A stretch of DNA of 64,000 bases, taken from contig USHN01000001.1 in NCBI GenBank assembly GCA_900554515.1, positions 1 to 64,000 on the forward strand, given 5' to 3'. This DNA comes from an uncultured Acidaminococcus sp. (GTDB lineage Bacteria > Bacillota > Negativicutes > Acidaminococcales > Acidaminococcaceae). The position numbers and the translations under genes are program-made. The notes under the pieces were generated by a model. The model searched no databases, was not told where the DNA came from, and was given only the letters and a program-made list of their open reading frames with translations. Positions 26,930 through 35,420 of the stretch are shown piece by piece. How positions within the stretch are numbered: the stretch's first letter is position 1; each line of letters starts with the position of its first letter.

Positions 26930-27598
26930 CTACACCTTATGCCCGTATAGGAAGCGGTCCAGCACTTCTGGCACCCGTGCCGCCATATTTTTCTTATTGA
27001 TAGCCCCCTGGGTTGCTGACATGCACAGGGAAAAATACAGATTCTCTGCCACGGCCGGAGCATCAGAAAGGGGCTTTAAGGTGCCATCTGCAATCCCGTC
27101 ATCCAGGATTTTCCGCAAATAAGAAATCTCTGTGCGGAGGATTTCCGCATACTTCCGCTGCACTTGAATTTCTTCCGGAGTAGGCCGCTTTCCCCATACG
27201 GTGATCACTGTGTAATCCTTAGCCCCGTCGTCCCAGCGAAGATACCAGCCGGGCCGGCCTGCCCGCTGCTCAAACATTACAACGCCCCACAGCACGCCGT
27301 TTTTTTCCAGAAAATCCACCAAAGCATACGTATACTCCATAAACCGGTGGGCAAAATCCGGGTAGTCTTCCAGAATCTTTTCCATTTTTTTGAGCAGCTT
27401 CTGGTTCTTCCCGTTTACCAGGGTATAAAAAAGATTTTCCTTATTCTGGTAATACTTATAGACCGTACCCTTGCCGGTATCGGCAATCTGGATGATCTCA
27501 TCCAGCGTGGCCTGCATATAGCCTTTTCGGGAAAATACCTTTTTCGCTGCTTTGAGGATCCGTTTTTCTTTAGAAAAAGATTGGCAGATTCTTATCAT
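26930..27598 (-). CDS. TetR/AcrR-family transcriptional regulator
   Basis: The 222-residue protein has a typical N-terminal TetR helix-turn-helix (RILKAAKKVFSRKGYMQATLDEI, then ADTGKGTVYKYYQNKENLF). The helical C-terminal ligand domain matches no specific subgroup that I recognise. It lies 32 bases downstream of the AEC transporter gene on the same strand, so it may control that transporter. Its start is ATG, nine bases after GGAG. Confidence 0.88.
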   Translation of the reverse strand: MIRICQSFSKEKRILKAAKKVFSRKGYMQATLDEIIQIADTGKGTVYKYYQNKENLFYTLVNGKNQKLLKKMEKILEDYPDFAHRFMEYTYALVDFLEKNGVLWGVVMFEQRAGRPGWYLRWDDGAKDYTVITVWGKRPTPEEIQVQRKYAEILRTEISYLRKILDDGIADGTLKPLSDAPAVAENLYFSLCMSATQGAINKKNMAARVPEVLDRFLYGHKV

Positions 27599-27630
27599 AG
27601 TTGCACGCTCCGTTATTTATTTTTAGTACA

Positions 27631-28572
27631 TCATAACAGTCCCATCGTTTTCAGCACAAATACCCAGAGAAACATAGTCACGCAGGATAAAGCCGAGGAA
27701 AAGATTACGCAGTTACCGGCCAATTCCCCGTCGCTGCCCATCTGCTGCGCCATGGCAAAGCCTGCCACGGCACAGGGCGTACCTGCCATAGCCAAAAGCG
27801 TAGCAAGGTCCACATTGCGAAATCCTAAAAACAGCACGGCCCCCCCTATAAAAAGCAGCGGCGCAGCAATAAGGCGCCCCACAATACAGAGCACCAAATC
27901 CCGGATTTCCCTCACAGCGCCTTGCAGCGTAAAGGAGGCTCCCAATACAATCAGTGCAAAGGACGTTGTGCTGACAGCAATGGCGTGGGTGCATTTTACA
28001 ATTACATTGGGCAGTGCAAAAGGAAGTAGCTTACACAATCCGCCTACAAGAGCCCCCCAGATCATAGGGTTTTTGGCAATGCCTATAATAATTTTTCCTA
28101 AGTGGAACTGCGAGCCCCGGAACGTTTCTAAAGTGAATACAGCCAGGATATTATAGACGGGCACCACAACAGCCGTCAGCATCATGGGAATGGCAGCTCC
28201 CTCCGGTCCGTAAATATTTTCTACCAGAGGAACCCCCAGCAGAATAAAATTGCTGCGGTACATCGCCTGGATCATGGCGCCCCGTTTTTTATTAGCGGGC
28301 TCCACATGCACCACAAACAAAAAAGCCAGCCCATAAAAAAGCAGCAGAGCAACTACTGCATAGATGACAAGGGATGGTTTAGGCATATTGGCTGTACTGG
28401 TAGAGTACACGGCATTCATCATATTCACAGGAAGAAAAATGCCAAAGACCAGTTTATTAAATGTAGATATATCCTTTTCCGTGAAATGGTACTGCCATTT
28501 CATCAAAAGGCCCAGTGCCAGATACACCATCAGCGGCGCAACAGCACCGGCCGCCACAATAAAATTCTCCAT
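27631..28572 (-). CDS. AEC-family transporter (auxin efflux carrier/malate permease-like)
   Basis: This inner-membrane carrier has 313 residues with about ten hydrophobic segments in two halves. The AEC features are VFGIFLPVNMMNAVY near the N-terminus, the NFILLGVPLVENIYG half-repeat, and GTPCAVAGFAMAQQMG near the end. Members carry malate and other organic acids, but the substrate here is unknown. The ATG at 28572 has a clear AAAGGAG site. The TetR gene follows at once. Confidence 0.87.
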   Translation of the reverse strand: MENFIVAAGAVAPLMVYLALGLLMKWQYHFTEKDISTFNKLVFGIFLPVNMMNAVYSTSTANMPKPSLVIYAVVALLLFYGLAFLFVVHVEPANKKRGAMIQAMYRSNFILLGVPLVENIYGPEGAAIPMMLTAVVVPVYNILAVFTLETFRGSQFHLGKIIIGIAKNPMIWGALVGGLCKLLPFALPNVIVKCTHAIAVSTTSFALIVLGASFTLQGAVREIRDLVLCIVGRLIAAPLLFIGGAVLFLGFRNVDLATLLAMAGTPCAVAGFAMAQQMGSDGELAGNCVIFSSALSCVTMFLWVFVLKTMGLL

Positions 28573-28701
28573 AATGCTCCTTTGCAATCACGAATGCCTG
28601 TTAATTCTATTTTTAGGGTATCATACTTTCCCTCATGCCGCAATTCATTTCTAGAAATTTTCGGTGGAGATTTAGGAAGCGACATAAGCAAGTCACATCA
28701 T

Positions 28702-28747
28702 AAATCCCCATAGGGTGCCTATTGCAGGTTACCTTATGGGGATTTTT
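28702..28747. terminator. Terminator between AEC and glycosyltransferase genes
   Basis: The stem AAATCCCCATAGGGT / ACCTTATGGGGATTT has a 14-base loop and TTTTT on the plus strand. It touches the stop codon of the minus-strand GT8 gene and may terminate that polysaccharide operon, although the T tract is better on the plus strand. Confidence 0.6.
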
Positions 28748-29742
28748 CAAAGTTTATACCGTAATTTCAGCCAGGCATACCAGAACATCCCACGGAAATA
28801 ATCCACCAGGCTGTCTTTTTTACGGAATTTTGCCCACATCTTAAAGTCATGGTAGTTTTCCGGTTGTTTCACTGGCAAAGTATTGGTCAGCGTCTCCCAG
28901 GGAGACAGGGCATTGTAATGCCGCCACTGCGCATCAAAGGGGGATAGTACCATTTGCCACGGTTTACGTCGTCCTGTCCAGTGAATGATGACACTGTTTC
29001 CCGTATCATCTTCTCCCCCGCCAAACTCATTGTAAATAGGGGGCAGGAATGCATTGGTGCCATCAAATGTCAGGTTCAGTACATCCTGGCTTTGTCCCAA
29101 AAAACGTTCTCTTGGTTCACATTGGAAAGAGAATGCCTTTTCAGTAATATGCTGTTTTTCCCATTCCGGAATATTGACCAACATCACACCGTCATTAAAA
29201 TACTTCCCATTTTTTAGCTTTAAATACCCGCCCCGATACGCAGCATCTTTAGGACGTTCCGATACGGCTGCCATGGCTTTTCCATCCAGAGGCAGCGCAA
29301 ACAAAGCATCCAGTGGACGAACCACTACAGTGTCCGCATCCAGGTACAGGAACCTATCCGTAAATTCTTTTATTACTTTCGGCATATAGATCCGTCCATA
29401 GGAAATCCGGGAAAACCGTTGCACTTTAATATGAAAATCCTGGAAGGGCTCCTTATGCAGCTGATACAGTGTGCAGCAACAATGCCACCGCTGTGCCAAT
29501 GCTTTAACCTTTTCTTTGTTTTCCTCACTATATCCGTCCATAAAAATGTGAAAAGAAAAAGTGTGCTGCGAATTATTCTCCAGAACGGATACTATGGAGG
29601 CTCCCATAATGGGGAAGAACGCATCATTTACGTTATATCCCACATACCAGGGCGTTGTTTCCTTATCTGTCCGGAAGTCAAAAACTTCCTGGCGAAGAAT
29701 AAAATGCTCTCTATTAAAAAAATCCGGTGTTACTGTTTTCAT
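28747..29742 (-). CDS. Family 8 glycosyltransferase (LPS galactosyl/glucosyltransferase type)
   Basis: This is a 331-residue GT8 enzyme of the RfaI/WaaJ kind, cytoplasmic face of the inner membrane. The nucleotide-sugar motif is YLDADTVVV (DxD). The ligand motif NDGVMLVN and the C-terminal HWTGRRKPW (HxxGxxKPW) are present, followed by the Glyco_transf_8C-like tail. The ATG at 29742 overlaps the GT9 stop (ATGA) and has AGGAGG, which rejects a 33-residue upstream extension. It is the last gene of the surface-polysaccharide operon. Confidence 0.88.
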   Translation of the reverse strand: MKTVTPDFFNREHFILRQEVFDFRTDKETTPWYVGYNVNDAFFPIMGASIVSVLENNSQHTFSFHIFMDGYSEENKEKVKALAQRWHCCCTLYQLHKEPFQDFHIKVQRFSRISYGRIYMPKVIKEFTDRFLYLDADTVVVRPLDALFALPLDGKAMAAVSERPKDAAYRGGYLKLKNGKYFNDGVMLVNIPEWEKQHITEKAFSFQCEPRERFLGQSQDVLNLTFDGTNAFLPPIYNEFGGGEDDTGNSVIIHWTGRRKPWQMVLSPFDAQWRHYNALSPWETLTNTLPVKQPENYHDFKMWAKFRKKDSLVDYFRGMFWYAWLKLRYKL

Positions 29743-30806
29743 CTTGCCTCCTGCAGCAATTTCTTTATGGCATCCTGCACCATTTCCAGATGGATTGCGT
29801 CCACACAGTCCATCTTGGGACAGCGGTTTGGCCCGATACAAATATGTTTACCGGAGCAAGGCAAATACCCGCTGACGCATTCTGCATATTTTCCGGGCGC
29901 CTTATAAATCTCCGGTGAATTGTAGGAAAACAGTGTCACCACCGGACATCCGGCAATGGCTCCAATATGGGCTGTCCCTGTATCCAGAGTAACCAGAGCG
30001 TCCATATGCCGCAGCAGGGCTACCAGCTGCATAAACGAAGTTTTTCCCACCAAATCTACAAGATGCGCCGGGTATCGCAAGGCATGTTTCATAGCATCTG
30101 CCCGTTCACGATGAGAAGGAATCCCTGTCAGATACAAAGTGGCCCCGTACTGTTCCACCAGCCAGTCACACAGCCTGGCAAACTGCTCCGGCGGCCAGTC
30201 CTTTGTTCCGGAAGTAGTTTGAATGCAGAGAGCAATATTTTTCTCACCCCAGCCATACTGCGCCAGACATTGGGCTGCCCATGCTTCCATTTCCGGGGCA
30301 AGGGGCTTTAATCGGGGGGGCACTAATTCCGTTTCTGGGTCCTCAAAGTACAGCCGCAGCATCTGCTGAAAGCTGCTGGCCATAGAATGTTCCCGGTAAT
30401 GCCAGCCTTCTGGGAGCGTGAGGTCTTTTGTATAGAAATATTTTTCCCAACCAAGTTTCCACCCCAACGCTTGTTCCATGCTGAGCCTTTCAGGAATATG
30501 GGCAAACCACTTCATCAACGTGACCCGTTCCCGGGGATCTAAGGAGATCCCCAGGTCAAATTGTTTTCTTGCTAACGCCCGGCCCATACGATATACATCC
30601 AGATAACCGCCTTTACTTTTGTAGATATAAGGAATCACCTCATCCACCCCTGCAAAGAGCTTGGCAGCAAAAGCCAGGTTACCAGAAGCCAAATACGTAA
30701 TTTTGGCACCTGGGCAGTTTTTTCGCAGCACAGGGAATACAGAAGCCGTCATAATCATATCCCCTAAATGCATGATACCGTCAACCAGAATGTTTTGATA
30801 CGTCAT
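29739..30806 (-). CDS. Family 9 glycosyltransferase (heptosyltransferase-like)
   Basis: This 355-residue GT-B enzyme of the ADP-heptose:LPS heptosyltransferase family starts NILVDGIMHLGDMIMTASVFPVLRK. Its second domain carries TTSGTKDWPPEQF and TLDTGTAHIGAIAGCPVVTLF, the nucleotide-sugar binding region. It implies lipopolysaccharide core assembly and thus an outer membrane. It overlaps both neighbours by 4 bases, indicating tight coupling. Confidence 0.9.
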   Translation of the reverse strand: MTYQNILVDGIMHLGDMIMTASVFPVLRKNCPGAKITYLASGNLAFAAKLFAGVDEVIPYIYKSKGGYLDVYRMGRALARKQFDLGISLDPRERVTLMKWFAHIPERLSMEQALGWKLGWEKYFYTKDLTLPEGWHYREHSMASSFQQMLRLYFEDPETELVPPRLKPLAPEMEAWAAQCLAQYGWGEKNIALCIQTTSGTKDWPPEQFARLCDWLVEQYGATLYLTGIPSHRERADAMKHALRYPAHLVDLVGKTSFMQLVALLRHMDALVTLDTGTAHIGAIAGCPVVTLFSYNSPEIYKAPGKYAECVSGYLPCSGKHICIGPNRCPKMDCVDAIHLEMVQDAIKKLLQEAR

Positions 30807-31597
30807 ATTTCATCCTTATCATAGTATAATTCTTGAATATGCCGTTGTAAGCGGCGTATCTGGAATTTTATTTGTTCACTCACAGACAATTGCTTGTACC
30901 AATTTCGTACATGCTGGTCCTTTATCCGCCGCACGTTTTCCGGTTTACGTACAGTGCGGTTCTCTATTTTATCAATAATGGAATCTTGTGACAACCCTTG
31001 ATCCAATTCAATGGCCGCTTTATTCAGACAATATAATTTAATGAAATTCAGCTTCTGATAAATAGCCCATGCATCCAGCTCAATTTTAACCGGTGTTTGT
31101 GCTTTCAAAAGATTTTCAGCAGCCTTTCGATTAATTGCATAAGCATGGGCCTTGGTTCCTGCCAAGCATCTCATAATGGAAACACTGTGACCAATTCTTT
31201 TTATTGGCTTTTTACGACCTGCAATAGGGCATAATACAAGAACTGTCGGTTCTAGTTGAGCACTCATAAATTGATGTATTTCAGTTTCCAGTTCTATAAA
31301 TAAATCCGTAAACTCGGCATCGTCCTCAAAAATGTATATAAACGGTTCCTCACTTTCCAGCAATTTTTTATAAATTGCCATGTGAGACAAAGCACAGCCG
31401 ATTTCCCCTACAGTTAAAAGGCCCCCATCAGCAGAGAGTTTATGTAACTGTTCCTTTGAAAGCTTGTTTCCCATTATAGCATCAAAAAAGTTAGGTGTTA
31501 GTCCCCATTTGGCCATACGTTGAATCACAGCTTCCCTTCTTTTTTTTACTTCTTTGGCGCTGATAATATAATGGAAAAACGGCTTCACTTTATCCAT
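30803..31597 (-). CDS. Family 25 glycosyltransferase (LPS biosynthesis LpsA/LgtB-type)
   Basis: The 264-residue protein matches GT25: an N-terminal FHYIISAKEVKKRREAVIQRM, then FFDAIMGN, EIGCALSHMAIYKKLLES, and an EDDAEF metal/nucleotide motif. It probably adds galactose or a similar sugar to the outer core. The C-terminal third is Lys/Gln-rich and helical. Its 3' end overlaps GT9 (ATGA). The ATG has a GAGAGG site. Confidence 0.87.
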   Translation of the reverse strand: MDKVKPFFHYIISAKEVKKRREAVIQRMAKWGLTPNFFDAIMGNKLSKEQLHKLSADGGLLTVGEIGCALSHMAIYKKLLESEEPFIYIFEDDAEFTDLFIELETEIHQFMSAQLEPTVLVLCPIAGRKKPIKRIGHSVSIMRCLAGTKAHAYAINRKAAENLLKAQTPVKIELDAWAIYQKLNFIKLYCLNKAAIELDQGLSQDSIIDKIENRTVRKPENVRRIKDQHVRNWYKQLSVSEQIKFQIRRLQRHIQELYYDKDEI

Positions 31598-31651
31598 AAC
31601 AAAATACCTCTCTTCAATCCTTTTATAATATAGTGAAAAAGTACTTCGCTC

Positions 31652-32875
31652 CTAAGTTTCCCCCTCATCACGACGCAACGAAGCTAATGTAATTCCCCAC
31701 ATAGCCCAGTATAATCTGGTATTGAATTTTGCATAAAGGCTATTATCTACAAAGCCATGAACAAAAATAGCCATCCAAATCCATACCATCATTTTGGCAG
31801 ATATATCATTTGGATCATCATTTATTTTTTTCAACAAAAGACTCAATGTGGCAAAAACAAAAGTCAAATATCCTATTCCTCCAATAGTACCAGTCCCGGA
31901 AAAGAAATTGGCTATATTATTATGAGCAAGACTTAAAGTAGGTTCTTTTGCTTCTGGCAAAATATATTTCGCACGGTATACTTGATTCCACCGCTGAAAT
32001 CCCACCCCATAGACTTTGTGATCCTGCCACATGGCATATGCAGATTTTAATAGGAGAATTCGTTCTCCATCATAGGAACGACTATCCATTTTAAGTGTAG
32101 CAGTAAAAGAAACACTTCCACATATACATAGAGATAAGAAAAACACCCCGATTTTTTCCTTACAGGATAATTTTTTTGTGTTATGCAACAGAGAAAAAAT
32201 TCCTAGAATAAATATCCCAATTAAAAATCCAGCAATTCCTCCACGAGAACCGCTGAGAAAAAGAAAAAAAGTTGCCATCGCAGCACTAATGAAAGAAAAA
32301 TAGAAATAAGCAATTTTAGTTTGATTGTTTTTATAGTGTTTCCACAATACAAATGTATTAACCCATAATAAAGGTAGAATAGATTCTAAGCACATGGCAA
32401 AATTATTTGCACTAGTGAAACCAGCTGTAATCCGGTTATCTTTCAGGGGCAAAAACATCTGATAGATTGCCTGAATGTTAAGTACCCATGTACCAGCAAT
32501 TGCTCCCCATTGGACCTCAGAAATAAAAGCATTCTTTTTTTGTACAAGTGCTAAATAAAGCAGCCAAAAAGGCAATGAGTAAGAAAGAAAATTATGAGAC
32601 ACCTTGATAGAAGGCGCATCTCCCGTTAAAAACGATGCCAACAGAACGGTCCCCATAAAAAGTAAATAGGGAAATAAAAACAATTTTTGCGGCCACTGCA
32701 CCTTTTTCTTTTTATACCCATAAAAAAATAAAATGGCAACGCCCACGAGGCCTGCGCTGATACTGACACCTGCGTTCCATTTCGTGCTGCACAGAAAAAA
32801 CAGATACAGATTCGCCGCAAAAGTTAAAAATATCTGCCATCGTTGTTCTGTTTTATCTACCAGCGTTTGAACCAT
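31652..32875 (-). CDS. O-antigen ligase/polymerase-like membrane protein (WaaL/Wzy)
   Basis: This polytopic membrane protein of about 407 residues has roughly 10-12 hydrophobic segments. A large external loop contains the SGSRGGIAGF motif and YDGERILLLKSAYAMWQDHKVYGVGFQRW, typical of the Wzy_C/O-antigen-ligase family. Ligase and polymerase cannot be separated by sequence alone. Two ATGs are possible; GGAGAG is too close to the first (32881), so the second at 32875 is chosen. The gene is visibly richer in A and T than its neighbours, suggesting later acquisition. Confidence 0.83.
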   Translation of the reverse strand: MVQTLVDKTEQRWQIFLTFAANLYLFFLCSTKWNAGVSISAGLVGVAILFFYGYKKKKVQWPQKLFLFPYLLFMGTVLLASFLTGDAPSIKVSHNFLSYSLPFWLLYLALVQKKNAFISEVQWGAIAGTWVLNIQAIYQMFLPLKDNRITAGFTSANNFAMCLESILPLLWVNTFVLWKHYKNNQTKIAYFYFSFISAAMATFFLFLSGSRGGIAGFLIGIFILGIFSLLHNTKKLSCKEKIGVFFLSLCICGSVSFTATLKMDSRSYDGERILLLKSAYAMWQDHKVYGVGFQRWNQVYRAKYILPEAKEPTLSLAHNNIANFFSGTGTIGGIGYLTFVFATLSLLLKKINDDPNDISAKMMVWIWMAIFVHGFVDNSLYAKFNTRLYWAMWGITLASLRRDEGET

Positions 32876-32903
32876 TACCATCTCTCCAAATCTTTACTTT
32901 CAG

Positions 32904-33000
32904 TTATTTATAAAATTTCTTCCACAATGCTGCCCACTGCATTCGCAGCTGCTGCCGCAAAATGCTTTTCCCTTGCATTTCCCTGCCGAGTTTTACAAAA
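32904..33000 (-). pseudogene. Remnant of a GT8-type gene 3' end
   Basis: The last 20 codons of the downstream-duplicated sequence read MQGKSILRQQLRMQWAALWK, identical to the C-terminus of the GT8 gene at 33667-34596, then end KFYK-stop. Nothing of the enzyme's catalytic part remains. The remnant begins directly after the stop of the small-protein gene at 33002. Confidence 0.8.
32921..32987. repeat. Direct repeat, left copy
   Basis: This 67-base segment matches 33681-33747 in the same orientation with about two mismatches, at an offset of 760 bases. The two copies flank the PIN-domain cassette. Confidence 0.93.
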
Positions 33001-33001
33001 T

Positions 33002-33202
33002 TTAATGAATATTTTTTAGGAGAGTATCCAATTCTTCAAACGATAGATCCTTTTTTGTATATTTTTCATTTGTATAGTCTCCATATCCTTTTTCGAACTG
33101 CTGCACAAAGCGTACAAAGCCCACTGGGCCTAATGCGTTGGCAAGGGCTTGCATCCCTGCATTACGTACATCAACAGGACTATTCATATCAATATTCATC
33201 AT
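33002..33202 (-). CDS. Small conserved protein, putative antitoxin of the PIN pair
   Basis: The 66-residue soluble protein reads like a small family often encoded beside PIN proteins (NAGMQALANALGPVGFVRFVQQF and GYGDYTNEKY). No DNA-binding motif is obvious. A GGAGG site lies nine bases upstream of the ATG, which overlaps the PIN gene by 14 bases. A role in neutralising the PIN nuclease is inferred from context only. Confidence 0.65.
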   Translation of the reverse strand: MMNIDMNSPVDVRNAGMQALANALGPVGFVRFVQQFEKGYGDYTNEKYTKKDLSFEELDTLLKNIH

Positions 33203-33641
33203 TTTCGATTACCTCCGCTAAATAAGACACCGGGTTCATCACACTGAACGGGAGTTTTATTTTCTTACAGTTTTTAATGAGTCGATCATCTGTCGATAGG
33301 AATACATCAGCTTTCCCTGCTTCAGCACTCGCTAAATGGAGTGCATCCATAGGATGGATAGATGTTAATGCTGATATTTCCTCAGCACGTTTCTTTACTG
33401 CTCCAGAGTAGTGAATATACTCTGTTGCTGCTTGATGGAGTATTAAGACCTTATTCTTTTTATCCAAAATAGAAATCTGTGAAATCTCAAACCGTAAAAT
33501 AGCGCTATCCAAGATAACGTTATGATTTGTCCTACAACGATTCAAAAGTGAAAGAATAGCTTCACTCTCATCATGGATTCTATTTTGAGACTGATCATCA
33601 AAAGGTCTATTATAGCAGCAACAGTCTAAATACAAACGCAT
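33189..33641 (-). CDS. PIN-domain protein, putative RNase toxin
   Basis: The 150-residue protein has PIN-domain acidic positions: the N-terminal LYLDCCCYNRPFDDQS, a central Glu in LRFEIS, PMDALHLASAEAG and FLSTDDRLI. The opening motif LYLD-CC-NRPFDDQ is typical of a PIN subgroup paired with a small partner. The ATG follows GAGGAG. It lies first in the pair, with the partner second and overlapping. It is inserted within the glycosyltransferase operon, transcribed with it, and visibly AT-rich. Confidence 0.78.
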   Translation of the reverse strand: MRLYLDCCCYNRPFDDQSQNRIHDESEAILSLLNRCRTNHNVILDSAILRFEISQISILDKKNKVLILHQAATEYIHYSGAVKKRAEEISALTSIHPMDALHLASAEAGKADVFLSTDDRLIKNCKKIKLPFSVMNPVSYLAEVIENDEY

Positions 33642-33666
33642 AGAGACACTCCTCAGTCAATTATTT

Positions 33667-34596
33667 TCACAACAAGTTTTTCCACAATGCTGCCCACTGC
33701 ATCCGCAGCTGCTGCCGCAAAATGCTTTTCCCCTGCATTTCCCTGCCCGGCTGTGGCATAGGTGCATTTGCAAAAGCAGTTTGCTTTAGATAGTCATAAT
33801 AGGGCTGATTAAACATCCCGCTAGGGGGAAATTCCCATGGTTTATAGCGCCCTGCCCAATGCATAACAGCTGGATTTTTAGCTGCCGCTATGGCAGCCGT
33901 ACGCCACGCAGCATTTTTTAAAATTTTAAGCGGCAAGGTAAAAACTGGCGGAATCACATTCCAGCGCAGGGGCAGGGGCTGCCAATTGTGATAAAAGACC
34001 TTATTCAGTCCGTCCTGGTCATGGTGGCGGAAATTTCCCTTCTCCACGCATGCTATGACTTGCTGGCTGTAGCTCTCACTCCGCCATGCCGCTAAATCCA
34101 TCACCATCACGCCGGAATTAAAATAAGGGTCCCCCACTTGCACGCCGATCGTTTCAGACTTCTGCCGCTGCATCCGGGAGCTGGATAAAATCCCCAGATC
34201 CGGTACAGCCCCTACTGGCTTGCCATGAAGTGGGTAATCCCAAAGCTGCTGTATATCGTCCAACACGACCAGGTCCGTATCGAAATAAATGGCTTTCTCA
34301 CAGTCTATGGGAAGCAGTTCAGGAATCAGGAGCCGCAGGTAGGCCGCTTTGCTCACATGGCCGCTGGTAAAGGCATTAACTTCCCGATTGCCCACCGGAA
34401 TAAACGTAATCTTTCCTTTTAAGCCAGTTACCGTTGCTGCAATGGCAGCCGCTTTGCTCTCGGTGATATTGTCGCTTAAGTAATAAAAATGAACAGGCTG
34501 ACTGCCTTTATGGTTGACGAGAATAGAGGCGCACGTTACAGCTCCGTGCTGGGCATATTGATCATCGGAAGCTACTACAATAGAAATTTCCTGCAT
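33667..34596 (-). CDS. Family 8 glycosyltransferase (second copy)
   Basis: This 309-residue GT8 enzyme has IVVASDDQYAQHGAVTCASIL at the start, the DxD motif YFDTDLVVLDD, NSGVMVMDLAAW and the C-terminal HWAGRYKPWE (HxxGxxKPW). It differs clearly from the GT8 at 28747 and so likely adds a different sugar. The ATG at 34596 lies just after the GT2 stop. Its 3' end is the source of the short duplication found beyond the PIN cassette. Confidence 0.88.
   Translation of the reverse strand: MQEISIVVASDDQYAQHGAVTCASILVNHKGSQPVHFYYLSDNITESKAAAIAATVTGLKGKITFIPVGNREVNAFTSGHVSKAAYLRLLIPELLPIDCEKAIYFDTDLVVLDDIQQLWDYPLHGKPVGAVPDLGILSSSRMQRQKSETIGVQVGDPYFNSGVMVMDLAAWRSESYSQQVIACVEKGNFRHHDQDGLNKVFYHNWQPLPLRWNVIPPVFTLPLKILKNAAWRTAAIAAAKNPAVMHWAGRYKPWEFPPSGMFNQPYYDYLKQTAFANAPMPQPGREMQGKSILRQQLRMQWAALWKNLL
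33681..33747. repeat. Direct repeat, right copy (inside the GT8 3' end)
   Basis: This copy encodes the intact GT8 C-terminus and matches 32921-32987. The homology stops just upstream of the MQGKSI segment on one side and near the stop codon on the other. Confidence 0.93.
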
Positions 34597-34600
34597 CGTA

Positions 34601-35356
34601 CTATTCCCCGCCGCTTTTCTCATATTCAGCTAGTTTCATATATTTCATGGCGGTATAAATCCCATGTTGTAGCGTAGCTATAATTCCCATACTGCCTTCC
34701 AAAATACCGCCCTGTAAAATATACACCTTAAACATCCCCAGCAGTGCATGCCCCGCTGCTTTCCCAGCTGTGGCCTTTTTACCCCGGGCTGCGGCTTCTT
34801 TCGCCCAAATGGCGGTATAGTGCCCCGCCTTGTTCCACCAGGAAGCATAGGAATCGTAGGTATAATGCTGCATGGCTTCTGACAAGTCTGCAATGGGAAC
34901 GCTGCACTCCGGATGCTCATGCACCTTGCCTACATAGCTAATGCAGGTACGAGGAAAAAGGCGAGTAACACGATCAGGGCCAAAGGCACCATAATGATAT
35001 TCATGACCGAAAGCAATATTCACTCGTTTGATGGAATAGCCGTGATCCACAGGCCCGTTTTTGATATCCCGAATTTTGTTTACCAAGGCGTCCGTTAGTC
35101 TTTCATCCGCATCCAGATACAGTACCCATTCTTCCTGTGTTTGTGTCAGGGCAAAATTCCGCTGGGCAGAAAAATCATCGTCCCAGGCACGAAAAGCGAC
35201 TCTGGCACCGCATTGCTTAGCTAAGGCTACGGTATTATCCGTGCTGCCGGAATCAATCACCACGACCTCATCTGCGACTTGCTGCGCATTTTTTATACAG
35301 CTTACAATATTTTTTTCTTCATTTTTGGTCAGGATCAAAACAGCCAAACGGTTCAT
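34601..35356 (-). CDS. Family 2 glycosyltransferase (WaaE/KdtX-like)
   Basis: The 251-residue GT-A enzyme starts MNRLAVLILTKNEEKNIVSCI and carries VVIDSGSTDNT and the metal motif YLDADERL. The GKVHEHPE and QHYTYDSYASWWNKAGHYT segments match the WaaE subgroup that modifies the LPS inner core. The ATG at 35356 has a GAGGG site. It is the first clear gene of the polysaccharide operon, 64 bases after the Na/Pi cotransporter. Confidence 0.88.
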   Translation of the reverse strand: MNRLAVLILTKNEEKNIVSCIKNAQQVADEVVVIDSGSTDNTVALAKQCGARVAFRAWDDDFSAQRNFALTQTQEEWVLYLDADERLTDALVNKIRDIKNGPVDHGYSIKRVNIAFGHEYHYGAFGPDRVTRLFPRTCISYVGKVHEHPECSVPIADLSEAMQHYTYDSYASWWNKAGHYTAIWAKEAAARGKKATAGKAAGHALLGMFKVYILQGGILEGSMGIIATLQHGIYTAMKYMKLAEYEKSGGE

Positions 35357-35420
35357 GCCATCCCTCATTAAAACAAATCGTGTTACTGACTGCGTAAATT
35401 TTTCAAAATAAAGCCCACTA

